This document shows positions 1-11,585 of a DNA stretch of 33,447 bases, piece after piece (the stretch's first letter is position 1; each line of letters starts with the position of its first letter). Below the pieces are notes generated by a model that saw nothing but the letters and a program-made list of their open reading frames with translations, had not been told where the DNA came from and made no database searches. Source of the stretch: Basidiobolus ranarum (lineage: Eukaryota > Basidiobolomycota > Basidiobolomycetes > Basidiobolales); NCBI GenBank assembly GCA_040143965.1, contig JASJQH010000075.1:1-33447 (forward strand), written 5' to 3'. The translations under genes and the position numbers were made by a program.

Positions 1-1
1 G

Positions 2-73
2 GCTACCAAAGATGTGATCACTGGACTGAAAGAGGCCACACCCAACCTCTTGGTTTTCAACTCCAACAAATAA
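2..73 (+). CDS. C-terminal end of an unrecognised protein (gene cut by window edge)
   Basis: An open frame runs from the window edge to a TAA at 71-73 and gives 23 residues ending in LLVFNSNK. It is followed at once by AT-rich DNA with AATAAA-like signals (about 113 and 193), as expected at a gene end. The piece is too short to assign to a family; no peroxisomal, ER-retention or GPI signal is seen at its end. It could also be a chance frame. Confidence 0.4.
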   Translation, partial: ATKDVITGLKEATPNLLVFNSNK

Positions 74-660
74 GTTTTGTAAATTTGCATGAAAACATGA
101 ATAAGTCAACTTATCAATAAACATTCTAAACGCTCTAGAAGCGCTAGTTCAAAGTCTGGACGTTGTATGCAAATTATTTTATAATTGTTGAACAATAAAT
201 TTAAATATAACTCATCCTAAGAAAGACAGTGCCCAAAATCGTCGTGAATAGTACGAAAGCTCTCGCCATCATTTAAAATATTGAATACACTTCAACTAGT
301 ATTCCAGTAGTATATACGAACTCGAGGATAACAAACGGATCATGTAGAGTACAGACATCATGTTTATCGATAAACTCGCTTAAGAAAGCGACCTTTATAT
401 ACATGGTGTAATACAGAAATATTCACGCTTGTATGATTAGTGGGAATTAGGGGGGTAGGTGTGAATCTCGTACAATAAATTTGAAAAATGGAACAAGTAT
501 TAGGAAAAAATATGGTAAATTAAGGAGGGGAGGATAAGGAGGGGAGAGTATAAATTATCAAGTACAAAAGAGCATGATATTACAATTAAACACAAAATGG
601 GATGATAAGGGGAGATGTATAATACTTTGCAATTATATTGGTAAATTAGTGAAATCAAAG
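74..660. other. Intergenic, convergent 3' ends
   Basis: This gap lies between the end of the partial + strand gene and the 3' end of the Arf exchange factor on the minus strand. It is AT-rich with several CAATAAA/AATAAA-like strings and a G-rich patch near 450-545. No coding frame with family resemblance was seen; the short + strand frame at 574-765 mostly overlaps the last exon of the minus gene and reads as chance. Confidence 0.6.
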
Positions 661-3175
661 TTATACATCATGCTCCTCTGGAGAAACAATAACTATGTCG
701 GGTTGATCGTCCATAAAGACTGTGATTCTTTGTCGTCTGGCTTCTTCAAGTTTCGCGATGACTAAATCCGCCTCTAGGATCTCCTTATAACATTCCCACT
801 TTTGCAGCTGCAAGTACGTTTCCTTCAAACGTTTGCTAACCTCAGATGCTGTGTCTATGGCTTTTTGTTGCGTTTGTCGTTGCAGCGGCATCATTACAGA
901 CATCTGTTTTTGGAGGCGCCCATCGGCTTCAATGGCCCTTTGGCAATGTATGATACGCTCACTTAGACTGTTGATTTTACCCTATATTTGCATTCAATAA
1001 GAATTACTCATTCTAAATAACAAGCAGATAAAGAGCATCACTAACCTGTACAAGTCTACTTCTATCTCCATCAGCTTCATCAACAGCGGTGCGAACATCA
1101 GGTGCCAAAGTAGCCCCAAATTTCGGATTTTTAGAGAGTCTAGAAACTTCCTCGACTCCCCGAGGCTTTAGAGAAACAGTTTTAAATGTAGCAGCATAGT
1201 TGATATTTGCCATCCAGTCCATCATTTCATTTTCCGAATGATACCGGAATAAGTACTCACGGCCAGTTGGAGTTACCAATCTGAAGACATTTGGATAGGT
1301 ATTGTAATCTTTATCGATCAGGCAAATACAATTCTCGGTGGAAATAATAGAGTGAGGCTTAGGTGTGGATGCCAAATACTAGATTTATGTGTGTTAGTGC
1401 GGTATTTGGAATCTATATATCCACCTATTACTTACAGCTGACCCGTGTCGTCCTTTCTGTGAACGATGTCCGGGATTCTTGAACCAGTTGATATCTTGGA
1501 AGAAGATCAGCTGACTGCCACTCAACACCATCCACAGTTCTTTCCAATTTCTCCTGGTAGTTCGCTTTCCGCCATCCATCAAATCACATTTACGGCTCAC
1601 CAAACCTTCCTTGGCGCATTTCAAAATAGAAAAATCCCCGTTGTCCTGTGGTCCAGTGATGGCAAAACCTGACATAGGTCTACTAGTGATTGACCCCTGG
1701 AAATACGTTTTAACTCCTCCTACTTTAAGTTTGAAAGCTGTGCGTAAAAAGGCCTCTCGTAGAACAGACTGAGATCCGCGATAGCTATATTGCGCGCGAT
1801 CTGGCTCAAACAAACTAATCTTGGAAGCCAATACGGCAGCTGCAAATTGACTAGACATCATTTGCATCATTTTGTATGGGTTAGGAGGAGACCCTTGGCT
1901 CTTCTCCCAAACCTTTTTAAGCCATGAGGATTTCGCTGGCTTCGGTAGTTTCTTCATAAGGTCATCGGCGTAAAGAAACTGTGCTGAAGTGATGTTATCA
2001 TAAAGAATCTGTGGTCTGGTGTTATTAGAGGTCGATGCTGATAAGATTAAAGTCATAAGCTTACTGCGAGAATTTCCGGAGCTATCACATCTCCTTGCTC
2101 CAGTGTACGCGTTTGTCGTATATATTGCACCTTTGACATCTTGTGCTTAACATGCTTGTTATGAGCGTCAGTATGTAAAAGCATTAACGAAAAGGCGATG
2201 GAATAAACCACATCTGAACAAAAGTAAGTACACTGCTTGTAAATAAGAACCTTTTTCAAAAGTATGTACCTGGCGATGGGAACAGATCTGAGTTGCATTG
2301 ATGATATCTCTTTGAGAAGGCGATCATGACTCGATCTATCTGTTGAGCTTCTTTTGGCAATTGATAATCAGCTAAGAATTTTCTATTGTACAAATGGAGA
2401 TTAACAAGTGTTTCAAATCTCCTTGCTTCACATCTGCCCACCTTAATGCCATATCTATCGCCTGTCCAACGAAATTCAACTCGGACATATACCGTCGTAG
2501 GGGCTCGTCCTTCATATCATCCCTATCTCAAATATTAGCTTGCCATTCAGGACACAATCTGGTTTTATTATCAAGAATGGCTTACTTTGGAATCTGGGTA
2601 CCACTCATGTGCCCTTTTTTCACCAAGCATCTGGTGTCGGGTATATCAGCGTCGCTTATAACAGCCATCTCTTCAGACGAATCCAGCGCTGAGGAAGTAA
2701 CTGATGTATTACTAGATATGGAACCAACATCTGAGGAAACTATACAATCAGTCAACAACAAAATCTACCCAATAACCGTGTAAAAATCGTACTTACCACA
2801 ACCAGAACCAACTCCATCAGATATCAAATTGATATTATCATCGCTTGCCAAATCATCAATCTCCTCAATGGTCACAGATATTGTTACTTTAGATGCCTTC
2901 TTGTTCAAAGTATGATTATACAACTGGCCAGGAGGTAGCTTGGTGCTATGGGTAGCCACCGCAGTAGCAGTGGTCTGAGGTTGTGGGTCAAGAACTGATA
3001 TCATACTACCACCGCCAAGCTCGATACAAACTGAGCTCTGATTTTGGTTGTAGGTTCTGGTAAATGTGGTAATGGTAGTCGAAGTTTTACGAGTCAATCT
3101 AGTACTATCAGAACTAGTATTCCTGGTGTAAGGTGGTGGTGCTTCAAATAGGCGCTCTTGGTGTACTGTAGCCAT
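661..3175 (-). CDS. Arf guanine-nucleotide exchange factor, Sec7-PH-coiled coil (EFA6/PSD/Yel1-like)
   Basis: Eight exons read on the minus strand: 3175-2797, 2739-2586, 2522-2442, 2382-2270, 2213-2065, 2008-1436, 1378-1046 and 981-661. Frames join cleanly at GT-AG borders and give 700 residues. Residues 1-150 are Ser/Thr-rich and look disordered. A Sec7 domain (about 150-310) holds the glutamic-finger motif [10 protein letters not shown] with Glu216 as the expected catalytic residue, and the LLHTDAHN motif that shapes the Arf-binding groove. A PH domain (about 423-546) follows, with [18 protein letters not shown] and [15 protein letters not shown] strands. The tail (about 570-700) is charged and fits a coiled coil. 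This domain order is that of EFA6/PSD and fungal Yel1, which activate Arf6-class GTPases at the plasma membrane during polar growth and endocytosis. The Sec7 N-terminal half is poorly conserved, so its left edge is uncertain. Introns are 56-64 bases. Confidence 0.9.
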
Positions 3176-4787
3176 CTGTTAAACTCAGGAAAGACAGTGC
3201 AGTGCAAGGGTTATCCTCGAAAAATCCGTGTCGTAAACTCGCCAGGTGAAGAAAAGCAAATACACAGACAGATAAAAGAAGTGAAATATATAATAAAGCA
3301 CAGGCCAGTGAGATTATTTAGATACAAAATTGTACTAGTACGAAACAAAAAGGTTCACGGAAGTTAAAAGGAAGAGTTCAATATAAATTCTAAAGGAATT
3401 GTAGCCGTTAAAGAAAGAATAGCGGCTTTGTAACAAAAAGAAGTAGTCAAAATAAAAAGAGGGAAGATACTAAAACGTTAGCTGGAGAAAACGGGGGTTA
3501 AGGAATGCAAATTGAGATGAGGGGAAGTAAGGAAACCAGGGATCTTGCAAGGCTCTAAAGAAAACACAGGAGAAAACTAAATTTAACCTCATACAGGTTA
3601 GCGGCAGTACCACACCATCAAGTACCACATATCATATGGTCGAACATGATTCTACTGTACTTCACTGGTCGTACAACTTTAGGTGCAAAGTTACACTATA
3701 TTTCGCTAATATCACTTTGGCCAGTCACCATAACTACTGCTCAAATTACGTTCCCTAATAATGTTACCTTAAGCAATACATATTCTAACCCTAATATATC
3801 TTTTTAAACCGATGATGCTGGCCGCTCACTCACCTAACTGCTTTCTTTTAAGAGTTGCATACTTGAGTTATATATACTTCCGTATAGTAACAATCTCCAT
3901 TCAATTGTGACTAAAGATAAAGGGCTACGGGCTAATTAACGAAAATATGGGCATCAGATGTATGATTTATTATGAATCTTTCCTAGCCAGAGGCATAGGC
4001 GTCTTAATATTGCAGGCAAAAGAAAAGATACTAGGGTTAGGGCTAGACTGAAAATTCCTTAGCATCAGTTTGCATTGTTATCCGAATTGTTCTATAGAAT
4101 TCTATTTTTCTTGGGCACTTAATTGGCCTGTCATCAAAAGTGGTAAATTACCTTCCTGCTTGACTGAGTACGAATAATCAAATCTGTAGTGATGGTGTTC
4201 TGTTGTGGTGTGTTCTGTGAAATGAAATTACTGAATGTTAGCAGAATGCTAGGATTAGGGTTAGGGTGTCACACAAAAACTCCGCTGCATATATTATTTC
4301 CTCAAGTGTCCACAATGCCCAGAAATAGCGTTTTTTATGGTGCTAAGAATAGGTGCTACTGACTGAAGGTCAAAGATTGGAAGCACACTGAGTTTAAATA
4401 CCCAACTGGTGGATAAATAGTTTCCCAAATCATCTGTATATTTTATCGTCCCTGCACGTAATTTAATAGATCTATTTCTCAAGATATCGGTACTTTCTTC
4501 AATTCAAGTATGCATTTCAAAAAAGATGGATATTTTTCTCCAATTACTAGACTTCATTTGTGCAATGCTCCATTTCCAAATAATGACAAGTTCCCCGTCA
4601 ATCAACTTTATCGCATCCCCATTCTTACCGGGTTAATCTATCCCGAGTCGAGTTAGATCTTTAACCATGCGCATTACCGTCAGATGAACATACCAAAATC
4701 TCTACATCATCAGTATATTTTTCAAGTTATTCCTTCCTTTCCCCCGTTTTTGAACACACTCGTTTTTACTTCCTTACCAACATTCAA
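3176..4787. promoter_or_regulatory. Divergent intergenic region between Arf-GEF and 14-3-3 genes
   Basis: This 1.6 kb gap separates two divergently read genes, so it should hold both promoters. The first 400 bases are purine-rich on the + strand (pyrimidine-rich in the sense of the minus gene), typical of fungal leaders. Three telobox-like sites occur: TAACCCTAA near 3787, TAGGGTTAGGG at 4032-4042 and TTAGGGTTAGGG at 4255-4266. The minus-strand frame at 4294-4482 has no recognisable protein. No RNA gene was seen. Confidence 0.5.
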
Positions 4788-5744
4788 ATGGAGACCGATA
4801 GAGCTGAATACGTCTACTTGGCAAAGCTTGCCGAACAAGCTGAAAGATACGATGGTAGGTCTTTTTCTATTTGAAGAAAAATTTCGTGAGTTGATTGACT
4901 GGCTCGCAAATCTATCTTTCAATATTGTTCACCTTGACTTGCAGATGATTTAACCAAGGATTTTTTTTCATCTAATAGAGATGGTTGAGAACATGAAGAA
5001 GGTTGCTTGTTCCGATCAAGAACTCAGTGTTGAGGAACGTAACCTCTTATCCGTTGCCTACAAGAACGTGATCGGTGCTCGTCGCGCTTCTTGGCGTATT
5101 GTCTCCTCCATTGAGCAAAAGGAGGAGAGCAAAGGTAACGAACAACATGTTACCATGATTCGTGACTACAGAACCAAGATTGAAGAGGAGTTGGCCAAGA
5201 TCTGCCAAGATATCCTCAATGTCCTCGAAGAACATCTCGTTCCCAAGGCTACCAATGGCGAGTCCAAGGTCTTCTACCTCAAGATGAAGGGAGATTACTA
5301 TCGTTATCTCTCTGAATTCGCCACCAGCGATAAGAGAAAGGAAACCGCTGACAAATCCTTAGAAGCATACAAGTCTGCTAGCGATGTCTCCGTAACCGAA
5401 CTCGCTCCTACTCACCCTATCCGTCTTGGTCTTGCCTTGAACTTCTCCGTTTTCTACTATGAAATTCTCAACTCCCCCGACCGTGCCTGCCATTTGGCCA
5501 AGCAAGCTTTCGATGATGCTATCGCTGAACTCGATACTCTCAGCGAAGAAAGCTATAAGGATAGTACTCTTATCATGCAATTATTGAGAGATAACCTTAC
5601 ACTCTGGACTTCAGATATCCAAGATGCCGGTAAGTAAAATTTGAGTTCCATTTGAAATTTTTACTTGTTCCTAACTGGAATTATGTAGAAAACAACGAAG
5701 AGAAGGAAGAAGATGGTACTGAAGCCGATAAGGAAGAGAATTAA
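4788..5744 (+). CDS. BMH1: 14-3-3 protein
   Basis: Three exons (4788-4854, 4979-5629, 5689-5744) give 257 residues, the usual size. The protein is a dimeric adaptor that binds phosphoserine/phosphothreonine motifs and controls signalling, cell cycle and metabolism. Both family signatures are present: [11 protein letters not shown] near residue 43 and the helix-9 stretch [21 protein letters not shown] near the end. The phosphate-binding set is intact (Lys51, Arg58, Arg131, Tyr132). The first exon, [22 protein letters not shown], is the normal N-terminal dimer helix, so the start is firm. The acidic tail ([17 protein letters not shown]) lies on its own small exon, which makes it easy to vary. 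The first intron is 124 bases, the longest in the window, and could carry regulatory sites. The neighbouring + strand gene downstream is unrelated. Confidence 0.97.
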
Positions 5745-6286
5745 ATGATTGACAGTCCATAATAGTACTCCATCGAAGACCATAACGGTGCGTTGATGGT
5801 ATTCTTTTGTGAGATCTCCCTCTCTGGCTTACATCATTGTCATATTTCCATGTTTTTACCTTTACTACCTCTGTAAACCAAAAGATGATATTTCTTCCAT
5901 TTTTCTTTAATTTTATTCAATGGGTTTTTTTTGGGTAAAGTTTCACAATCCCTTCCTTCCCCCTCCCCTTTCCTCTCCACATCTCTCTTCCTTACACTTC
6001 CATCTATATTAGTTGTGAACTTTTGCCTGGTTGAATGGTTAATTACCAATTTTTTATCGGAAGAATGATTAAAAATTTAGTTACGCGTATATTTATTTAT
6101 ATCAACTTAATCTCAAGAGTTCTGTCTATTATCTCACTATGTACCTCGAACCCACTTCTTGGTTCGGCTATTCTAGGCTCTCCTAGATCCTATTTTTTTC
6201 GCCGGGTTCATTTGGTAGTGTTACCCCGAGGATACCAATTTCAAAGTTTCTTTACACTTTGACTTTTGAGGTGTTGGCTGTCAAGT
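5745..6286 (+). other. Intergenic: 14-3-3 3' UTR and ceramide synthase leader
   Basis: A gap of 542 bases between two genes on the same strand. It contains T-rich tracts around 5895-5940, a CT-rich run at 5950-6000, and further pyrimidine-rich DNA. The short frames at 5840-6049 (-) and 6035-6262 (+) show no family resemblance. A 5' exon of the next gene could hide here because that protein starts rather short. Confidence 0.45.
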
Positions 6287-7494
6287 ATGAATGTAAAATT
6301 GGGGAGAACAACTGTACGTAAGGGAAACTATGGTGATACATACAAGGAGTGGTTCAACTTCGTTGCCGAACACCAGATGGGTAAATATTCACTAAATTTC
6401 AAGTTGCTTACTTTTCTTTCATCACTAACTGTGAACCTTAGAGGTTACCTTTCTACTCATCTCGACTCTTCTTCTTGGGGACCTTCTTCACCTACCTTGG
6501 GCTTCTAAATTTGTAAGACCCTCTTATAGAGACGACCAAGGGTTTTATCATAAAGGAAAAAGTGACTTGTGCTTTGTTTTCTTTTGGACTGTCGGGTTTA
6601 CTTTTTTAAGAGCTGGAATGTCTTGGATTTTAAAGCCTATCAGTAAACATTTTGGATTAGAAAGTCCCAGTCGGACAGCACGCTTCCTGGAGCAAGGGTG
6701 GCTCCTTATCTATTATACTACATCGTTAGCCGTAGGATTGGTAAAAACACTTCTTTCAAATGAATAGAAATCATGGAAAGATTCACTAACATTTTTGTGT
6801 TCTAGTATATCAGTTACCATAGTAAATATTGGTTTGATACACGTCATTTTTGGATCGGTTATCCACACTTACATATGTCGAAGTTGACGAAATGTTATTA
6901 TTTGGCTCAGACTTCTTTTTGGTTACATCAAATCTTCGTCCTTCACACTGAGAAAAAACGTAAAGATTATCATCAAATGGTCACCCATCACGTTGTCACT
7001 TCCATGATGTTGCTGGTCTCATACTACACACATTTCACTTCCATTGGGATCATGGTGTTGTGTATGATGGACTCGGCTGATTGCGTCCTATCGGTAAGTT
7101 GACTGAGAACGTTTATCAATCCCTTCTCCCCTTCCCTTGACTAATATCCAACCGTTTACACCCTCAGTTGGGAAAGTGCTTACGTTACATTCGTTACCAG
7201 AAAGCTTGTGACACAGTATTTGGACTATTTGCTATCACATGGGGATACACCCGACATGTCCTGTATTTCCAATTTATGTGGAGTATTTGGCATGAAGCAG
7301 ATCAATATTTGTCCGTAGATTGTCGACCATTGGAAGGAAAATTCTTATGTAGAGAAATTCAATACGCTTTCCTTTTGGCATTCGCTTTGTTACAGATCTT
7401 AATGATGTACTGGTTCTCTCATATCTTACGCATCATATACTTGGTATTACGAGGTACCGGTGCTGCCGACACCAGAAGCGATTCTGAGGGATGA
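6287..7494 (+). CDS. LAG1: Ceramide synthase (TLC/Lag1 family)
   Basis: Four exons (6287-6380, 6442-6740, 6806-7093, 7168-7494) give 335 residues. The enzyme joins a fatty acyl-CoA to a sphingoid base to make (dihydro)ceramide in the ER membrane. The TLC domain is complete. It includes FWIGYPHLHMSK, the lumen-facing block HTEKKRKDYHQMVTHHVVT with the active-site pair His192-His193, and CMMDSADCVLS with Asp220 and Asp223, which is the fungal form of the Lag motif. At least six hydrophobic segments are visible. The first ATG after an in-frame stop (TGA at 6260-6262) is at 6287. Fungal family members are often 380-420 residues, so an upstream exon may be missing from this model. The short C-terminal tail is Asp/Ser-rich (DTRSDSEG), a possible casein kinase 2 target, as described for yeast Lag1/Lac1 tails. 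Confidence 0.92.
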
Positions 7495-7863
7495 TCATGA
7501 TTGACTTGGATTGTCCTTGTATATCGCTCTAATATCTACATTAAAATAGACTCCTCCCCCACTTAAACATAAGAACCCGTAAACATCATCTAATAGACTG
7601 GTTTATCTCGAACGATGTATAGTGTGTGTTGTACTAGCTTCAAGCGTTTCTGTAATGAATAAGGAAGGTAGATGAGGAAGGTCTATAGAGCTATGACAAT
7701 CGAGGTGGGTGTAATGACATTCATAGGCGAATTCTTAGAGACATATCAGGGAATTATTAAAGAATTGCATGTAAAAAAGAGTTATATGTGCAAATAAAAA
7801 TGAAAATCAGTTATGAGTTTCCATAAATGCTTAATAAAGAAAAATGGGGGGGGAGTTAATGAT
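7495..7863. other. Convergent 3' gap between ceramide synthase and VMP1
   Basis: A tail-to-tail gap of 369 bases holding both 3' UTRs. AATAAA-like signals occur on the + strand (near 7833, CTTAATAAAG) together with an A-rich run and an eight-base G run near 7847-7854. No coding frame was seen. Confidence 0.5.
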
Positions 7864-9489
7864 TTACTTTTGACGCTTCTTCTCCAGCAGGGCTGCTGTC
7901 TCCTCATCGTGGATTTTCTTGAGCTGTGTAACTGCCAATGATTCCACGATTGAAAATAAGAAATAACCTAGCATAACGGTGATGAGACTATTCCAGCAGA
8001 ACGATACCAAGTTTGATTTAGCCTAAAGTGTGAAGAAAGTTACAATTAATAACCACTCTGACTAACGTCAATCGAAGTCTTCATACCGGTCCTGTTTGAT
8101 GATCGGGAGAACGTTGAAATGCTTTCGTTTGCTCTCGAACGGCGCTCTCTACGATGTTATGGAGGTAGGGGAGACTTTGTTCTAGGTGACTTAAAATACT
8201 AGCAAGCGTGTCCTTTGAAAACATGATAATGACGAAAAAGGACTAAAATGATCGTCTTAGTATTACCATCAAATGGTATCTTTCAGAAATTCAAGCTCTA
8301 ACCTGAATGGCCGACTTGACAACAGCTTTCCCGAGAAAAGTGGCACCAATAAAAGTAGAGAGAGGAACTAGGAAATGCCCGCAAGTGATACCTGCCAAGT
8401 CAAACAAAGGATTGGGGATCTAAAAACAATACAGTATAAATTAACACCGGCTGTCATCTTGATTCAAACAATCCTACACAAACCGAGGCAAAAAGGAAGA
8501 TCCCAAAGAAACCAAAACGTTGCATAATCTTTTGAACATAAAGCATAACGTGTTCTTTCAATGTTACGCTTTCTGATTTTTTCTGACGCAGAGATTCAAG
8601 TGCAGCAATTTCTTCGGTTTGTTGACCAGAAAGTGCAGCTATCATATTTCAGATGCTTAGATATACGGTATTGCAATATTCATATGCAGGACTACTTACC
8701 TGCTCTGGCTACAAAATACGGGGGTAGCTCTCCTAACGCAGTACCAAGACCCCAAAAGAAGCATTCCAAGTGAACTTTGTGGAAAATTCCCAATATAGTG
8801 ATAATACCACCGGTAGTGACATCAGGACTACAGATGAAGCTGTTTTCTCCTCTAACCGCAAAATCTAAGCTACCGCATTCATATGCGGTTAAAGTAACTG
8901 AAGCAATATGTGGACCCAAAAAGAGGACAAATGTATGCAGACCAGTGCCTAAACCAATAGAAGAAGCCACGCCTAGCATAATCCAATACCCAATCCATAA
9001 AATCTCTCCTTCAATATACTGAACAGTCTGAAGATGTTTTGATAACACCACGAGAAGCAAGGGAACAAGAGTTGATTAGTTATACTTCTTTTTCAAAAGT
9101 TACACAGGACCAATTACTTACAGGTTGATGCATACCATCCAAAGTATAGAATAAATATCCAAGTACAGTCAGTGTAGTTATAAGAAATATCAAATAACCA
9201 CGGTTGAAGAAAAAGAGAAATGCGGATTTCAATTGATCCCACAAATACAGAAAGAAGTAAGAAAATACACGGAGGGGAGCAGTGTAAATGGAGAGCTGAG
9301 AACGCTCGGTTTCAAATAGTATATGTCTACTTCTAATGCATTCTATGAAAAATAGATTAAAGCATCAGTAAGCTGTATTGATTCCAACTATCGTCGATAG
9401 ATTATACCTTTCACTGAATCCAGGTGCTCATTTTCAATAGGTCTGTCACCGTTTCCGGATTTAAAAGACGAGGAGTTTTTGACACTCAT
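7864..9489 (-). CDS. VMP1: Vacuole membrane protein 1 homologue (VTT-domain ER scramblase)
   Basis: Seven exons on the minus strand: 9489-9408, 9342-9122, 9027-8700, 8638-8484, 8419-8303, 8242-8087 and 8022-7864. They give 405 residues, nearly the size of animal VMP1 (about 406). VMP1 is a multi-pass ER protein with lipid scramblase activity, needed for autophagosome formation, lipid droplets and ER contact sites. Diagnostic stretches are clear: [54 protein letters not shown], and [19 protein letters not shown], which starts exactly at an exon border, then [15 protein letters not shown]. The VTT (DedA-like) core spans about 130-330. The cytosolic N-terminus is hydrophilic and Ser-rich; the C-terminus ends in a charged helix (LLEKKRQK). 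Budding yeast lacks VMP1, so its presence supports an early-diverging fungus. It lies tail to tail with ceramide synthase. Confidence 0.95.
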
Positions 9490-11585
9490 CAAAATTACGA
9501 GTACTGCTTGATTATCTATGTATATGTAGGGATGGTACGCTTACAAGGTTGGAATTAGAGTAAGGCTATCGATAACACTCTAGATTCAAGCAAACTTATT
9601 TTAGATTAAGATAGGTTTAGTGGTGGAAAAGTACCTCCTCAAGAAACTACAATGTGTTGTAAGGATGGCAATTCAAGGCTAATAAACTGGGTCAGGATCA
9701 AAAAAACTACGGAATTGGTCGCTTGCCAAGAGAATTCAGGTAACTAACTGCTTAATAAGATTGAGATGGTTTAATTGAGTCGAAGAAATAAAGATATCCT
9801 AAACAAGCTTGCTACGGGACATTTCACTCTGCGAGTGCCGTAGTTGTCATTGTATGTTGATCTGACAGAAATTAACAAAACCTAACAATTGAACGATTTT
9901 ACTGGCCGATGTTTATCGATCAACCAAAAGCATGTTGTTAATGGCTGTTCATTACTGATTGGCTAGGTCAGATTGAATTGTTCTTGATTGGCCGGTAAAC
10001 CTTAAGTGAATTATTGAAGTGGTTGATTGATGTCAGAATCTGCTACCCTAAATGCGATCATGATTTGGCCTTACAATCATTTAATGATGCACAACACCCC
10101 ATCTGCCTGCGCATTAACTCTTAGTTTCATAAGTGTTGGAAGTGATCACATGCCATGACAAAGCCAGACGATCGTCCGTGTTCACCCAACCCTAACCCTA
10201 GATGCCATCCAAATGCATCAGATTATCATCAACTGATGACTGAAACATCCAACCACATCTAACCCAGGGATGAAGTGTGAGTATATGTACGTCGTAACTT
10301 AATGTCACGGAAAGGGAGGGCTAAGGAGAGCGTTTGGAAAGACGAGGCGAAATCTGACTAACACTCTAAGGATTAGGAGGGTGAACTTAGGGTGAGTTTG
10401 AGGATGATCAGCGCTTAAACAACATATAACTAGCCCTAGTCCTAACCCTAATCCCCCTCACATGGTTGATGTTAGTGAGTTTAGTCAATACAAAGAAGCC
10501 GAAAGTTATATTTGTACAGTATGTATGGTATGTATGGTATATCCGCTTCTACCAGAAAATACCCCAATCGGAGGGAATGCACGTGCCGAATAGAAGGCTT
10601 TAGTAGTCACTAATCTGCTCAAAATAGGAGTAATTCGTATCTAGCCAATAACGGCCCAGCTGTGTTGAGTTTGAAAGCATCATCGCCTCTCTAGTGGCAT
10701 GAACTTTTGACAGTTTTGAGGTGGCATTTTGGTAACTGCCGTGTGTAACGTGAAATTCGGTGGTTCGGGTGAGAGTACGACTAACACAGAATTCCATCAG
10801 AAAATTTCTTACTGGCTCAAGGGTGCCGTTGCTATTTCTATCTTGAAAAATCTTTAAGCCTAAAATGGATCCCCTCTACTTGCAAATGTGGCAGCAATTT
10901 ATATAGAGTTAGTTGCTGATGATGTGCTAGTGTATATATATATTCCATGGGTAATTGGGGCTGCGCCAGGGGCATTTGCTAAGCTGGAGAGTTCAGCATC
11001 AGTGTCCAGCAATGCAGTTCCTAGCACAGTAGGCACAGAACATAGGTAGCAAGAGTGGATACAGGATCAGCAAAAGCAGTATCGTTGATTCCAGTGTGTC
11101 GGGATTATTGACTTTAGAGGAAGCAAAGTGTCAAAATCATGTCATGGCTTGGAATTCGGAACATTTCCATCGCATATGGGAGTCATGTTGATGAATTGAC
11201 ACACGTATCAAACTTCTTGGGGCCGTAGTCAAATTGTTGGGGGTTACTCCGAGTTTTGATTTATGAATCAATCTAAACTTTCCACAAATAACATGCTTTA
11301 AAGCTGTACACTACGGGTTTGACACATTGACGTTGGGGAGGGGTGCTTTGCAAGGGTACTTCGGCAACTTCCCACCCCAGGTAAAATTCCAAATTAGGTT
11401 ACGTAATCTCCATAAAAGTTTCTTAGATCACTAGTACTGTGACGTTAAACGCGAAGTGTGGTCCAGCAAAGACTATATCTTCTCTTTAAAGTGAATATTT
11501 TTATCTTTGAAAATTGGTTTTTTCTGTTTCGTCTTGATTGTTAATAGCTAACAACTATTTTCTAGATAATATTATCTTTCTCAAA
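9490..11585. promoter_or_regulatory. Divergent 2.1 kb intergenic region between VMP1 and OGDH
   Basis: This gap should hold promoters for both flanking genes. Telobox-like sites lie at 10186-10201 (CCAACCCTAACCCTAG) and 10435-10453. Close to the OGDH start a branch-point-like GCTAAC followed by TTTCTAG (ending 11565) suggests a 5' UTR intron whose acceptor is 20 bases before the ATG; its donor was not identified. A frame of 65 codons at 10600-10797 (-) and an ATG-less frame at 10864-11049 (+) are treated separately. No RNA gene was recognised. Confidence 0.5.
10864..11049 (+). other. Open stretch with a LINE reverse-transcriptase-like ADD motif (doubtful)
   Basis: An ATG-less frame of 61 codons reads through LVADDVLVYIYIPW and ends SSNAVPSTVGTEHR. 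The ADDVLV string and the following Ala/Ser-rich helix-like stretch faintly recall the catalytic ADD region of LINE-type reverse transcriptases. However, the aromatic residue that normally precedes ADD is replaced by Val, and no other RT block was found nearby. It may be a decayed LINE scrap or chance. Confidence 0.15.

Noticed and set aside
2394-2783. + strand frame of 129 codons
   Set aside because: It is antisense to exons 2-3 of the Arf exchange factor, whose minus-strand reading gives recognisable Sec7 sequence with correct splice sites.
3784-4266. Subtelomeric location suggested by TTAGGG repeats
   Set aside because: The repeats are at most two units long, are spread over the whole window, and lie between conserved housekeeping genes; a telomere end would show long uninterrupted arrays.
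4294-4482. Minus-strand frame of 62 codons upstream of the 14-3-3 gene
   Set aside because: No domain or signal seen and it sits in a promoter-like divergent region; treated as chance.
10600-10797. Minus-strand frame of 65 codons
   Set aside because: No family resemblance, no splice context that extends it, and codon pattern like the surrounding noncoding DNA.
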